Translations under genes and position numbers: made by a program
Shown: piece by piece, positions 9,801 through 24,800 of the stretch
Layout: each line of letters begins with the position of its first letter
Numbering within the stretch: the first letter of the stretch is position 1
Assembly (NCBI RefSeq): GCF_030655415.1
Contig: NZ_JAURVN010000014.1
Coordinates: 744,001-808,000, forward strand
Direction: 5' to 3'
DNA: 64,000 bases
Origin: Herminiimonas sp.
GTDB lineage: Bacteria > Pseudomonadota > Gammaproteobacteria > Burkholderiales > Burkholderiaceae
The notes under the pieces: model-generated
The model's input: the letters and a program-made list of their open reading frames with translations, nothing else
Told to the model about the DNA's origin: nothing
Databases searched by the model: none

Positions 9801-12800
9801 TTACGCGGACTTGTACGTTAGCAACCAGCAAATGGTTAAACGCTGGATCTGCACTCAAAATCGAATGACTGATCATCGCGACACGTTCGCCTTCAGCAGC
9901 GAGGTCACCAGTTGCGCGCACATAAATTTTCTGGTCGCGCAGCCAATCGTTGACTGAGCCAGCCACAGCGCTTGGATCGAAAGTCAACACCAGCGATTGC
10001 GAGAAGTTGATGCCATCAAGTGAAACCTCGATGCTTTTGCCGCCAGCAGCCGTGTCTTTGCTATTCGATTGCGTACCGGATACTGTCAAGTAAATCGGCG
10101 CAGCATTCGCGTATGTCGGCGGTGCGACGTTCATTGCGATGTTGTAATACGTTGTGTCGGTGCCTAATGCGCCGTTTTCCACGACCGTCAAATCGCCTGC
10201 AGCCTGTTGCTTGATACCGACTGCGCCCACTGCTCCAGTTGCCACATTGAGCTTGATGCCTTCAGCATAAATACCGTTGTAGGCTGGATCAGTACTGCTG
10301 ACTGCATGATTGATAAAGCCGTTAGTGCCCTCGACGTCTTTAGAGACGATTTTTTGGGTAACGTCGCCGCCGATATCAATCGTATCGTTGCCGAGACCAC
10401 CAATAATCGTCGTGACCATGCCAGCTGCAGTGCTGAGAACGAAGAAGTGATCGTCGCCTTCCATGCCGTCGATTTCAAGTTTCTCGACGCCGGTGAAGTC
10501 GATATTCAGACCTGCACCTTGCACACCCTTGTCGGTAATGACAAAGTTATCGGACGCTTCAGTACCCACCACAACGATCGTATCGACACCAGTACCACCA
10601 TCAATGCTGACTGGCGCGTTGATGTTGTACTCGATGTGATCGTCGCCGCTGCCGCCGTTCAATTGCGTATCCGCAACCGAAAGGCCGGTACCGGTCAACA
10701 AGAACGCACGCACCACGAATTCATCGTTGCCGGCTTCGCCAAACAATTTTAACGGCGCTTTATTACTGTAGACAGTGAAGCGATCATCGCCATCGCCGCC
10801 AAATGCAGTGGTAGCGAAGCTGATACCACGCGACAGATAGCCGAGCGTGGTTTGAACCGTTTCGATTTCATCACCTAAAGCGACGTGTGTCGTATCACGG
10901 ACGGAACCAAACATCTGACCGAACTGGAAGTAGTCCGAACCGTCACCACCATCGAGCGTGGTGATGGTCGAGTTGTCATCGACGTAGAACGAATCGTCGC
11001 CATCCAAACCATTGATCAGCAGACGACCATTGATGCTTTCGTTGTAGTTAATGCGCTCGACGAGGTTGGTGTAATGAACTTGATCGCCCGCTACAGCAGG
11101 AAGCGCATCCATAGACGCTACAAAGTTTTTGCGTACCAGGAATGTATCTTCGGTATTGGTGCCGTTGATCGTCAGTTGATCCGCGCCATCGGCTGGTGCG
11201 CCGCTGTCATTGATGTTGACGATGTAGTCGGAGTTACCTTTGACATTGATGATGTATTGATCTGTGCCACCTTGGCCATTGATCGAAATCTGATCACGTA
11301 CGCCATTGTGCGATGTTGTCATCGTCAACAAATGGCTAACAGACATCGTGTCTTCGCCTGCACCGCCTTCAATATTGGTATTGGCTTGCAAGATCAAATT
11401 ATAAGTAGCATTGAAACCGGCGGTCACACTATCCGGATTGAGCGCGATATTATCGTTGCCCGCATCGCCATACAGATTGAACTGTGTCGCTTTGATCGTT
11501 CCCCAAACGTTGATCGTATCGTCACCATCATCGCCGTGGACGTTGATGGTAGTTGCATTGATGATGCCGTAAAGATCGATCTTGTCGTTGCCTTTGGCAC
11601 CACTGAAATTAACGATAGGTGCGGTGATGGAAGCAGTACCAGACACGATGATCGTATCGGTTTCGACTTCACCCAGGAAATCGATATGTGTTCCTGCTTT
11701 CAAGGTGCCGTTGATCGTAATGGTACTACCACCGACGTCGATGTTGGCTTGACCTGCTGGTGCAGCATTGCCATCTTTATCGCCTTGATAATCACCTTCG
11801 ATAGTCAGTTCGGTTTTGGCAATGACACTCGCACCAGCTTCGACGGTGACGTCATCACCTGCCTTGATGTGCACGAACGAGGTCGTACTTTCAATCGTCT
11901 TGCCAGCTTTGATGACAACGCTGTCTGTCGTACCACCTGATTTATCCAGCGCGATCAGCGTAATACCGCCACCCGCGTCAACGTTTTGGCTGACCGTCAT
12001 CGGACTAGCTGTTGTGATGACAACCGTACCGCCCGATGTAATCGCTGCGCTGTTGGCGCCGTCGAGCGTTGCTAATGTCATCGCACCTGTATTCGAGATA
12101 TAAGTGCTACCCAGTGTTGCGTTACCTTGCAAGGTACCGACTTTGGTCGTCAGATGCTTGCTGGAAGTACCGATATCATCAGTCGCAAACAACTTGGTGC
12201 GGCCAGATGTGATGTTGCTGCCATTGTCGGAACGCCCGTTGAAAATACTACCGGCTGATGCAATGAATGCCGTGTAAGCAGTATTACCAACTGCATTGAC
12301 GCCAATACCAATTTCATTGATGAACAGGTTGCCGAGTACTTCGATGATGAAAGTGTCTTGCATGCTGACGGTCGTCAGGGTGCCGGAGGTACCAGCCAAA
12401 TTACCGCTATTGGTATCAATATCAATGTCATTGCCAGAGCGGCCGATAGAGCCGTTTTGAGCAGTCAGCGAAATACTCCGAGCAAAAATATCAATGCCTG
12501 GTCGCGATGCATCAACATCAGCAACGATGCCGACGTCAAGGATGGAACCGCTGGCACCCAAAGTGACATCGCCGCCTGTAGAACGGATGACGTCGAGATT
12601 CAGGTCACCCAAGGTTTCCCACATGAAGATGTCACCGCCGGCAGTAGCCAGCAGAGTACCCGTTGCTGTCAAATCGGTCTCCAGCATATTGCCGCTGGCA
12701 CCGATTGCACCTGAAGCTACCAACTCAATACGGTTACCAGCGATTTTTGCAGTGTCGCTATTGAGGCCGTCAAGGATAGAACCAGATGTCGCTTCCAGAT

Positions 12801-15800
12801 GCACGGTACCTGTCGTCGATTGCACGCCTTCCAACAGCATATTGCCGCTAATCTCTGTGATGTACAGGCTATTAAACGAGCGTGCAGTCAAAGTACCTGT
12901 GAGGTTAGTCAGCAGCGCTTTTGAAATCGAACCAATCGCGCCCTGTCCTGCCTCAACAATCAGATCGTTACCAATAACGTTGGCACTACCAGCAACCACA
13001 GCATCGTTGACCACGCCAAACTTGCTCTTGATGCGAATATCCTTGTTATTCGTGCTCACGACTTGATCGATATTCATCGCTTGCTGCAACTGACCAGAAC
13101 CGAGATAGACCTCGTTACCTGCAGTAACTTTGACGCGGCCGGTAGCATCGACGTTAACATCGTCACGACGTTCGATCACGATTGCCGTCAAGGCTGGACG
13201 CAATGCGGCTGGATTCGTGACCTTCGGCGTAAATACCGCTTCGACACCAGTTTCAGCAACAAGTGTAGTACCGGCGACCAATGTAATAGTCGATTCAGTG
13301 ACGCTGGCAATCGTGTAATAAACCGTGCTGCCGGTCGAATTTTTCGTGTTACCGGAAACCTGGAACAACTCACCTGCAGCAAAACCATCAGCCAGCCAAT
13401 CGCCACCGTCAGTGCGTGTGATCGTCGGTACGCCGGCTGTCAACGCAAAGTTGATCGCAGCAGAAACCACATCCGAACGCGTTGGGTTGAGCGCGATCGG
13501 CGTCATCGTAATGACTTTACCGGTTTCGTTAACCAGCGTTGCGCCAGATGTCAACGTAATGGTGCTGGTCAACACGCCATTGACGGTTACATCTGTAATG
13601 CTCTTGATCTGATACGACTCACCTTTGTCAGTTGCATTACCCGTCGCGCCGGAAATCTGAATATGCATGCCTGCAGCCAGACCACTGGAAGTCCAGCTGC
13701 TACCGGTACGTGTGATGGTGTCGTTAGACGTTCCGTTGTCATGGAAGTTGACCGTCGTGTTGACGATAGGATTACCCGCAAGGTAAGTCACATCGATACG
13801 ATCTGCTGCCGCAAACGCCAGTTTTTGTTCCGGCGTCAGCACCAGTTGCGAACCATTGGTCGGCAAGGTAATCGTCAACGAAGTGTCATTGCTACCGACA
13901 TTATTCGACGCATTGATCGTAACGTTTTTACCGATGATGTTCGGTGCTTCGATGTTGACCTGCGTATTAGCAGCAGCTTTCAACAAACCGGCACTCATCG
14001 TGTTCAGCAATTCTGCTTCAGTCCAAACTTTGATAGTCGACTTCAGCTGATTCACTTCTGCCAAGCCATCGCCAGAGGTGATATCGAAACTGTACGCTGC
14101 GTTATACGTATTGCCCACGCTGCCATAGCGAGCGTGAAGTTCTGCGTATTCAGACGTCAGTTTGTTTTCCAGCGTAGTGATTTGCGCCGTGCTGTAACCA
14201 AGCACACTCGTGTAATACGCCGACTGTTCCGCTGTCAGATGAACCTGGAAGCTTGCATCGTAGACAGCAGGATTCGCCTGCTGTTCGCGATACTTCCAAT
14301 AAGTGCGGTAGTCCTGTTCTTTCGCGTTTTTGTACGCAAGAATAGTGTCGGATACTTTTTGCAAAGCACCGGTGCCTTCTGTCAAATTGAGGTCTTTCCA
14401 GACACCGCCCAGCAGTTCTTCGCGTGCGCGTTCATCGACTTCTTGTGACTTGTTGCCATCGATGAGCGAACCATCCTTGACCGTCAAGACGATTGTTCCA
14501 TTCGAAGAGCGCGATTCGATCAACTCGATACGCATATGATCCAGGCCACTGGTTCCGCCTGCAGCGAAGTCTCCTTCAGTCAGATAGATGTTTTGTGCTG
14601 CCAACGCAATGATTGTGTCAACCGCAGTGCTGCCGGAATAAAGCGTCAATGCTTGTGCTGCACTACCGATGCTGCCGTTCAATGCGTTCAGCGTAACCGA
14701 GCCGCCTGCTTGCGTTTTCACACCAACGCGACCATCGGTATTTTTTGCAGCGAGTATCGAACCTTGCGCTGTTAAAGTGACGGACTGTCCTGCCCCGGCG
14801 CGAATCGCACCAACCGCCAGATCACCAACAACTTCATTAATCAGAACCTTGCCACCAGCAGTGACATTCAATGCAGGCAGGGATTCGACTTTGGCCCACT
14901 TCGATGTATCTGCATAGTTGGTTGTTGCCAAATCGATCTTGGCTGCATCACCGATGTATTTGTAGACCTGACCGACTTCGCCACCAGCTGTATAGCCAGC
15001 ACCGATCAAAACCTTTTGACCGACAACGATTTTTGCCGAGTTCTCAGCAACGTAACTAGCGCTGCTCGACGTCGTCAATTGCCATTTACTGGTATCTGAA
15101 TAATTTTGCGCACCCAGATTGAGCGATGTACTGCTACCGATATATTTATAAACTTTGCCTGCAACACCGCCACCGTTATAGGTCGTGGACAACTTGATCT
15201 GCGTACCGTTAGAAACAGATGTTGCGCCAGAGCTGGTTGTGAAATCGTAGGTTGGTGTCGCCGACAAATCGGTGTTCAAGCCATTGATCAGCGTGGTACT
15301 ACCACTGACGGAATTTGTACCAATACCGTTAGCCGCTGTCAGGTTAATGATCTGGCCACCGATATAAGCACTATCCACCAGATGATCAATACGATTGCCT
15401 GCGATCAGCGTAGTTGTACCTGATTCATTGGAAATCGCACCCGCCAGCAGAATCGAACCACCTGATTTGACGGTGACATCGCTGCTGCTGTCGCCGATGA
15501 AATTGATCTTGATATCGTGATCAGCTTTGATCGAGAACGTGTGAATGTCGGTAAATTTATTTTCCTGGACGAAGGTAGTCCATTGCGTTTCCTTACCGTA
15601 CCAGGTGCTCGTGGTGTGCTGATTGGTCTGATAGGTTTTAGTGCCTGTCTCCACACGGTTATACAAGTAATCGAAATCAGTACCGTTGTCGCTTGTGTAC
15701 GTAGTATCGCTATCATTGTAGTAATAAGCAGCGCCACCTATTAATTTTGGCGCCCCCAGCGGTTCGGTACTTTCCCATGTAATCGTGGTTGGATCTTTTG

Positions 15801-18800
15801 CAAATGCATCGATGCCCAGCCAACTACTTTGGCCATAGGTAGCTGACTTACGTTCCGCGGCTTCTTGCGCGATTGCCCAGCCGTAGCGCTGGCCATCCTG
15901 TACATCGTAAGTGCTGATGTTATCGACTACTGTTGATACAGGTGCTTGTCCTGCAATACCTCTATCAACGGTTACCGTAACCTTGTCTCCTGATTTTTCA
16001 TACAGGGTAACGGTGAAACTATTGGCGACACTATTTACCAGTTTGGAACGGTCAACAATTAATAGCTTGCCGGTGCCACGCTCGGAAGTATCTATACGTT
16101 TGATCACCAAATCGTAAGTGGTCTGATTGTCGATGGATACATCCGCATAACCGCCCAGAAGTTTGATTTCGCCGGTGCCGGTATTGGTGATATGTGCGTC
16201 GAGCTCGATGTAACCGCCGCTGACACGCAGCTCGTCAATTTCGATACGCTTGTCTGCAGTGTTCCAGAACACATTGAAGTCGCCGTTCGAAGCAGTTTTC
16301 AACAGCACGCGACCAGTCGCATTGCTGGAAATTGCTTGAATCTCTGTCCGAGTCGCATTCGTGATTGTGAGGGTGTAGTTATCCTTGCCGCTTTGGATCA
16401 CGCCATTCACGTTCAGATACTGTGCAGTGATATGAATACGATCCGCATACAAATTCACGCCAGGCATGGATACGGTCGAATACACCGGTGCGCCATCTTT
16501 ATAACCAATCACGACGCCACTTGCCGGACCCGCTGCCTTTGCCGCAGCAATCGCAGCCAAAGCTGCTGCTGAAGTCGCGTCACCTGCGACACCATCGGTG
16601 CCGGACATGATCGTATCGGTGACAGTTTTCCATGCGGCCAAAGCTTCGCCGCCTACAGAATACGCAGTCACGCCATCGATATAGACGTTGCCGCCTGTGA
16701 CGATCGCCATATTCTTGGCGCGGACTTGCGCAGAAATCTGAATGTCACCGCTACCACCTTCAATTACGAGCGAGAGGTTGCCACCCAAATTGGTGATTGC
16801 TCCCAACACGGTGATGTCAGGCGAGGCAAAATTCACACGTCCTGGAGCTGGTGTGTAAGTAGCAGGATTAAACTTATTAGTCACTGAGATCAACGGTGGA
16901 TTTGCCGTCGCAGTTTGCGTAATCGCATTAAAAGTAGCTGTAGTCGACACACCTGTTACCGCTGTGTTGAGTGCAGTGATTTCCGTATTGCTGCTGGCTT
17001 GCACACCATTGATAAACAGGCCGCCATTACTTTCTGGAATGGTAATGCCCATCAGTTTGATGAACGCTGGCGTGTTGTTAACGATGACGACCGATGCATC
17101 ACCTGGTGCATCAAATTTACCTGTGCCTTTGACGACGTCGGCACGAATGTCGATGATGCCGGCTTGTGCCCAGATTGGATCGACGTAAACAGTTGTAACA
17201 GATTTATCTACCAATTGACCGCGATCGCCAAGCAAACCTTCTGCAGCAAGATCGGCCTTGATACGTGTAATTTCGTTTGTGTAGAACGTGATCAAGGTAG
17301 TGTTGCCAGAGAACTGATACGCAGCCAATTGGGATTGAGCGTTCTGCAATTCTTTAGCGAGACCTGTGAGCAAAGGCTCGGTGACAACACGATAGGTAAT
17401 ACCGTCACCCGTTACAACACCAACGATGCCGTAATCAACCGCAGTGGCAGGATTGGCAGTGCTGGTTGGATCCCAGTTCAATGTCAAGGTTTGAGTACGA
17501 GCGATACCAGTCGTCAACGTACCGTTGATGGTGACTATGCCATCGGCATTGCTGTCGAGCGAACCACTGAAAGATTCTGAACCGTTAATTGCATCCGCAA
17601 TCGCACTCGCCCAGTTGACGGCTTTCGCACGGCTGGTCATATCGGCGTAACCGAGACGCTCTGCATTCAGATTGATATCACGTGCGCTGCGCAGATTGGC
17701 ACCTGCGGCAACAGTGATCGTATTCGTTTGATACAAAATCGCCGTCGAATCGACATCATCGATAGGGATCGCGCTACCAGCAAATGTATCGGTACGTGCG
17801 ATCAGTTTGTATTGATCGCGATTGAAGGTGATGCTGGTACCGGACGATACATTCACATTTGCGTCGGCTTGCAACAAGGCATCGGCGCTAATAACGACTT
17901 CATTAACAGGACGGATATCGGTGACTGATTTAGCGACCGCAACAGTAGCGGCACCATATGTTTCCGCATCGACGATGGTCGAAATAGTGCCTTGACCACG
18001 CGCAGTGATATCGATTGCACCGACCGTTTTCACCGTTGCTGCGTTACCGATCAGGACACGTGAGAACACGCCATCCGTACGGATGGTCGAAAATGCACCA
18101 GCACCTGAAATTGCACCGCCAGTTTTCAACGTAATTTTGTCGTAGGCAACGATGTCATTCAATGCTGCCAGACGCATGTCACCAGCTGTTATTGCATAGC
18201 CACGTACTTGCAACAGTGAACGGTCACCAACCTTGACTGTGGTATCCAGCTTGATGCCTGTTTCGCTGGTCGCACCTGCTGCGGAAGCGATACCACCGGT
18301 TACACCGGCGATATTCGCCGCGGATTGTTCAGCTTTCAGTACATGGCTGGTGGCGAGAATGCTGACGTCTTTGGCATATACCTTGACGTCATTGTTGAGA
18401 CCCGAAGTGACTTTGGCATCAACCGTATGATTCGATGTCGCGCCGCTACCTGCCAATGCGCCGCCGGCAACAGTTGCCGTTGTGCTGTTGAAGGCCGCAG
18501 TATGTTCAGCAGACATCGACAGCTTGCCGGTGCCGTCCATAATGCCAATCGCTTTCCACTTGCTTGTATCTGCGAAGTTGGCGGTAGCCAGATTGATGCT
18601 TGCAGTCGAACCGAGATATTGATAGCGGGTACCAACATCGCCGTTGCCGATATGTGCAGCGCCTACGTCAACAGTTTGGCCGTTACTCACGGTGCGTACG
18701 CCATTGTCGGTGCTGTAATTCGGTACTGACGAAATCAACAGGATAGGCAAGACATTGTCGGCCCCGAGTGTGATGTTGCGTGTTGCCACGCCATCCTTGA

Positions 18801-21800
18801 TCAATGCGCTGGTATTACTAATGTTGCTGGTATCAGCAGTTGCACCTGCGCCTGCCAATACACCACCACTGCCGGCGATTGTCAGTGCAACGTTGTTGTC
18901 GTAGCCGACTGCTGTAATCGTCAGGCTTGCACCATCAACTTTGACGCCAGTACCAAGATAAGCCGATGTCTGTGTGTTTGACTTTGCGTTGGATTGTGCA
19001 ACGCCAGCCGAAACCAAACCGATGGCATAGCTACTTGCATCTGCTGTTTGTTGCGATTTAGCGTTTGCGACTACGGAAGTTGCACCACGAATCGTCAGCG
19101 TTGCATTGTCAGCGACGTAAGCATTGACTGCAGACAGGCTGCCTGTCTTGCCGTTGATTGCTGTAGCCGAGGTCGAGGCAACACCGATCAAAGCACCGGC
19201 CGAACCAGTGGCCTTGGCATAGGCAGAATCACCCTGTGATGGCAACACTTGTGCCGCGTTTACACTCAACGTGCCAGTCGTGATTTTTCCAGCTACATAG
19301 GCATTCACGGTCGGTGTGGTTGTCGCAGTTGCTTGCGACACACCAACAGCAAAACCACCCGCAGCGACACCAAATGCATACGCTTCAGCACGTGGTTTGA
19401 CTGTAGCGGAAACACTAATTAGCTGCGTCGTCGTAATCTCTGTGCTGCTAGATGCACCGATATACGCTTCTACAATCGGTGACACTAACGCAGTGGCTAC
19501 CGTACCACTGCCAGCCACGATGCCGCCCGCAACGGCATAGCTTTCCGCCTTCGCAGAATCAGTCGCATAGGCGTTGATATTAAGTTCTTTTGCAGTCGTC
19601 ACACCACCATTGACATAGGCACGGACGGAGCCATTCGCTGTAGCACTCGCTATGCTGGTGCCAATCGCCGACATGCCACCAGCAGCACCTATGGTTTTGG
19701 TGTTGGAAGCATTGAGCGATGTTGCGTTGACGTTGATTTTTTCTTTGGCACTAAGTGTCGCGCCGCTACCAGCATAGGAAGACAGATTCGGATTCACAAC
19801 AGACGTCGCACTGGCACCTGCGCCAGCGCCACCGATAGCGCCAGCAATAGCAGTCGCGTAGGCCAGCGTCGAGATCGCATCATCCGAATTTGTAGTAATA
19901 CTGATGCCATCGTTAGTAGACGTGACAGTGGCATTGTCGATGAAAGCGCTAATGCCGCTAGTCACCGTATTGCTGGACAAGGAGGTACCGACCGAGCCGC
20001 CAACAACACCTGCAGCGATACTGGCGGAACCGACATGTGCCGTAAGGCGCGCGGTTTCAAATGCACTCAGCGCGATGCCATTAGCGGCCGTCGTGGTGCT
20101 CTTGACTGTTGCACTGGTGCCGGTAATGAATGCTGAGATTGTATTGTTGATCGTATTTTGAGAATCGGCACCGGCACCCGAGAAGGCCCAACCAATTGGT
20201 GCCGCACTGACGGCAACCGAAGCTGCGATCGATTTAGCACTGATTGTTGGCGTTGAGCTGGCTGTCAGCGACAAAGTCCCTGCTGACGTCACAGTGGTTT
20301 CTTTGCTGTAAGCGCGCACAGTGTTGGTAACCGTATTTTTTGCTAGCGCTGTACCCACAGCGACGGTACCAGCACCGACACCACCTGCAATAGCAACCGA
20401 GGCTGCAATGGTATCGGCAGAAATGTTCGCTGTATCCTCGGCGCTCAGCGAAATATTGCCACTGCTTGCAGTGGTGACGTTGGCTGCTTCGAAATAAGAT
20501 TCGACTGTGTTGGTAATTGTGTTGATCGAGCTACCACCCGCACCTGCAGCGGACGCCGCTGCAGCACCGCCAGACAAGGCGACTGCGCCGCCCAGCGAAG
20601 TCGCATCAATGGTCGAACTTTCGCTTGCGCTTAATGCAATGTCGCCGCCCGTTGCGGTTACATTCGATGACTTGATGTAGGCCTGAACGGTATTAGTAAT
20701 CTTATTTTTCGCGGTAGCTGCACCGATGGCACCAGCTGCACCGACTGCACCACCGCCAACTGCGCCAGCCATACCACCCGCATTTGCAATCACCGAGGCT
20801 ACGTCCGTTGCAGTCAAACTGATTTTTCCACCAGCCGTGACGCCTTTGCTCGCAGCCGTGGTCGTATCGTTGATGTAAGCCTGAACGGTATTGGTAATCG
20901 TGTTGCTGGAATCTGCACCAGCGCCTGCGACGCCGACGCCGACAGCACCGCCGCCAACCGCAACTGCACCGCCCACAGCATATGATTTGATCGTGGCGCT
21001 TTCATTCGCCGACAGGCTGAGTGCACGTGCCGCAGTGACCTTGGCCGAATCGATGTAGGCCTTGACCGTATTGGTGATTTTATTTTCAGAGAATGCAACA
21101 CCTAGTGCAGCGCCAACACCAACTGTGCCGCCACCGACTGCGAGGCTCAAACCGCCAGCGTCAGCTGTGATGCCTGAAGTATCACTGGCTTTCAGGCTAA
21201 TCGCGCCAAGCGCGCCCGTACCCGTGGTCGTCGTGACTTTCGCGCCATTTTGAATCGATGCCGTTACGGTGTTGCCTATCGTGTTGCCAGAACCAGCACC
21301 TGCAGCACCGACACCCACACCTGCACCACCTCCACCGCCAACTGCGGTTGCTCCACCTATCGACATCGCCTTGATCGTCGAATTGGAGATTGCACTTAGC
21401 GACAGATCGTTGCCAGTAACGTTGACGACGGAATTGTCTATATAAGCTTGAATGGTGTTGTTGATTTCATTGGTGGCTGCCGAAATGCCAACCGCCACGC
21501 CGACACCCGCACCGCCGCCTGCACCGACTGCGATACCGATACCGCCACCATTCGCAGTGACTTTTGAGGTATCGCTTGCGCTCAAGGTCATCGCACCTTT
21601 TGCCGACACAGTTTTCTTCTTGTTGATGTCGGTATCGCTGTCGTTACTATCTTTGATGTAAGCCGAGATCGTGTTGTCGATATCGTTGTCTGAACCAGCG
21701 CCTGCTGCTGCGACACCCACACCTGCACCACCACCGGCACCGACCGCGACTGAACCACCGATCGAGATGGCGTTGATGGTTGCATTTGACAATGCGGTAA

Positions 21801-24800
21801 GATCCAGAGCGCCTGCCGAGCTTACTTTTGCGTTATCGATTGCTGCGGTGATCGTATTGCCTATTTTGTTATCCGCCACGGCAACACCGAGTGAAACACC
21901 GACGCCTGCGCCACCACCCCCGCCCACTGCAATACCAAGTCCACCAGCATTGGCCGTGATGATCGACTCATCTTTTGCACTTAAAGCGATCTTGCCGCTA
22001 GTGACGGTCGAAACCACCGCGCTGTTGCGGATTGCTGCCGTCACGACATTACCTATCGTATTGCCTGAACCGGCACCTGCCGCGCTCGCGCCAACACCCG
22101 CACCGCCACCGCCGCCGACGCCGAGCGAACCACCGATGGACAATGCTTCTATCGTTGCGCTCGCGGTTGCGCTCAAGGTCAAATCATCCGTTGTCACAGT
22201 GACGACGGAATTGTCGATATAAGACTGAATCGTATTGTTGATAGCATTGGTTGCTGCCGATACACCTACCGCCACACCAACGCCTGCTCCGCCGCCACCT
22301 GTCAAGGCAATCGCTACACCACCGCCATTGGCAACGATGTGCGATGTATCACTCGCCGTCAAACTCATCGCGCCTTGCGAAGTGACCGACTTCGTACCGT
22401 TGCTGGCAGAAATGGTTGCCGAAATCGTGCTGTCGATATCGTTGTCTGAGCCTGCGCCTGCACCGGCTACACCGACACCGCCACCGCCACCGCCACCCGC
22501 AGCTACTGCGCCACCGATAGAAAGCGCTTTAATCGTCGAAGTCGAGGTCGCCGACAGCGTCAATGCGCCCGCCGACGTCACGCTCGAGCTATCGATCATG
22601 GCTGTGATTTCATTGCCAATCTTGTTGTTTGCTGCCGCCACGCCCATCGACACGCCAACACCGCCACCACCACCGCCGGCAATCGCAATACCGACACCGC
22701 CGGCATTTGCCAAAATTTCGGAAAAGTCGCTTGCGGTCAGCTCTATCGCGCCGCTAGTCACGGTTTTAACATCGCTGCCATTTTGAATTCGTGCGCGCGC
22801 CTTGTTGGATACCGTATTGCCGGAACCCGCACCGGCCAGACCGACACCCACACCACCACCGCCACCACCAGAACCTGCAATCGCGCCACCGATAGTCAGG
22901 GCTGCGATCGAAGCTGTTTCTGTTGCGGTCAATAAAATGCCACTGGAGCTTGCCGTCACTGTTGAACCGTCGATGTATGCATCAACTGTATTAGTGATCT
23001 TGTTGGTCGCAGCCGAAATGCCGATCGCCACGCCTGCACCGCCACCAACACCGCCCTGGATCGCGACACCGACACCGCCAGCATCCGCCGTGATCGATGA
23101 ATCATCGCTTGCCGTCAGCGTGATGCCGCCGGTTGCACGCAAACCTTTTTCGACACCGTTAGCACCAGTAGTTGTCAGGCTGTTGCTGACATATGCCGCA
23201 ACCGTATTCTTAATTGTGTTGTTGGAACCGGCACCCGCTGCTGCAACTGCCGCGCCACCGCCTCCTCCAGCCGATACTGCAACCGCGCCACCGATACTCA
23301 GCGATTCGATGACCGAAGTTTGGCTGGCCGACAGCAATACTGCCCCTGCGGCTGTCACCAATGAATTATCAACATACGCTTTGACGTTGTTTTCAATATT
23401 ATTGTCTGCTGCGGCAACGCCGAGCGAGACCCCTGCGCCGCCACCACCTCCAGCAGAAATACCGATACCCAGACCACCAGCATTAGCTGTGATGTGCGAA
23501 GTATCGGAGGCCAGTAATTTGATTGCACCGCTGGTGCTGGTCGTCACTGTGCTGCCATTGGTAATAGATACCAACGCGTTGTTTTTGATTTTGTTACCCG
23601 AACCCGCGCCCGCTGCGCCCACACCGGCGCCACCGCCGCCACCGCCGGAAACACCGACCGCGCCGCCGATAGTCAGCGCCCGGATCGTTGCGTTTTCAGT
23701 TGCTGTCAGCACGATGTCATTACCTGTGACGGTAACGTCTGCACTGTGGATATACGCTTCTGTCGTGTCAGCGATATCGTTGGTCGCCATCGATATACCG
23801 ACAGAACCACCCGCACCGCCACCACCGAACGAACCTGCAAACGCTAATGCGCCTGCTCCAGCCTTGATGTCCGCTTCGTCGATTGCTGTAATCGTCAATG
23901 AACCTGCGGCCGTGATGCCTTTGCCATTTGCGGTCAGGCTGTTTTTGATGAAACTGGAAATCGTGTTTTTGACTTTATTTCCGGAACCAGCACCTGCACC
24001 TGAACCTGCGAATCCACCGCCACCAGTGCTGGCAGCAACTGCAACGCCTATTGTCAATGCTTCAACAGTTGCTTGTTCTTTTGCGCTCAGTGCGATGCCG
24101 CCACCAGCGTTGATTTTGCCGTTCTCTACATAGCCGCTTACCGTGTTTTCAATCACATTGGATGCAACTGAAACGCCCGCCGCGATGCCAGCACCGCCTT
24201 CTTTGGCGATGGCAATTCCAACGCCACCTGCCAGTACGCGGATGGTCGATGTGTCTGCTGCATGAATCGACACGCTATCGGCTGCCGTACCAGTAGTCGT
24301 AATACTTGCTGCATTCAGAATGTAGGCTTCGCTGGTATTGCGAATGCGATTGATCGATACCGCACCGCCGAGAGCAAACGTGCCTGCCGCTGCGCCTGCG
24401 ATTGTGATGTTGTTGATGACGCCGCTATAGCTTGAACCGATTTCGAGTGAGCCAGCGCTGATGCTGCCAAGAATGTCTTCTATCGATGCACGCACGACAT
24501 TGTTATTGGTCGTGGTTGGATGGTTAGGATCACCACCTAAATAGTTGTATGCAATCGATGCGCCAATTGCACCCGACGCACCAGATGCGCCTATGCCGGA
24601 AATCGCAATCGCACCAGCCAGTGAACTGATGGTTGAGTTGTCCGAAGCCAGCACACTCAGTTTGTTGCCAGCCTTGATCGTTTGTGATGCACCGATGTTG
24701 GAAATTTTTGCGATGACGCTATTGCGCACCCAGTTCAACGCAACAGAACCTGCGCCTGCAATTGTGTCTGAACCGCCGCCACTGACAGCCATTGCTGCGA

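Noticed and set aside
13063..14448. 461-codon rightward frame opposite the giant gene
   Set aside because: Cys/Arg-rich, no motif, and fully inside a supported leftward gene. Long antisense frames are expected here from the regular codon use.
22802..24133. 443-codon rightward frame opposite the giant gene, Pro/Ala-rich
   Set aside because: It is the complement of the Gly/Ala/Asn repeat units; its Pro-Thr-Pro repetition simply mirrors them. No ribosome site or recognisable domain.
20162..24170. Regular repeats considered as a CRISPR array or satellite DNA
   Set aside because: Units of 366-402 bases keep one reading frame and have no short identical repeats separated by unique spacers.
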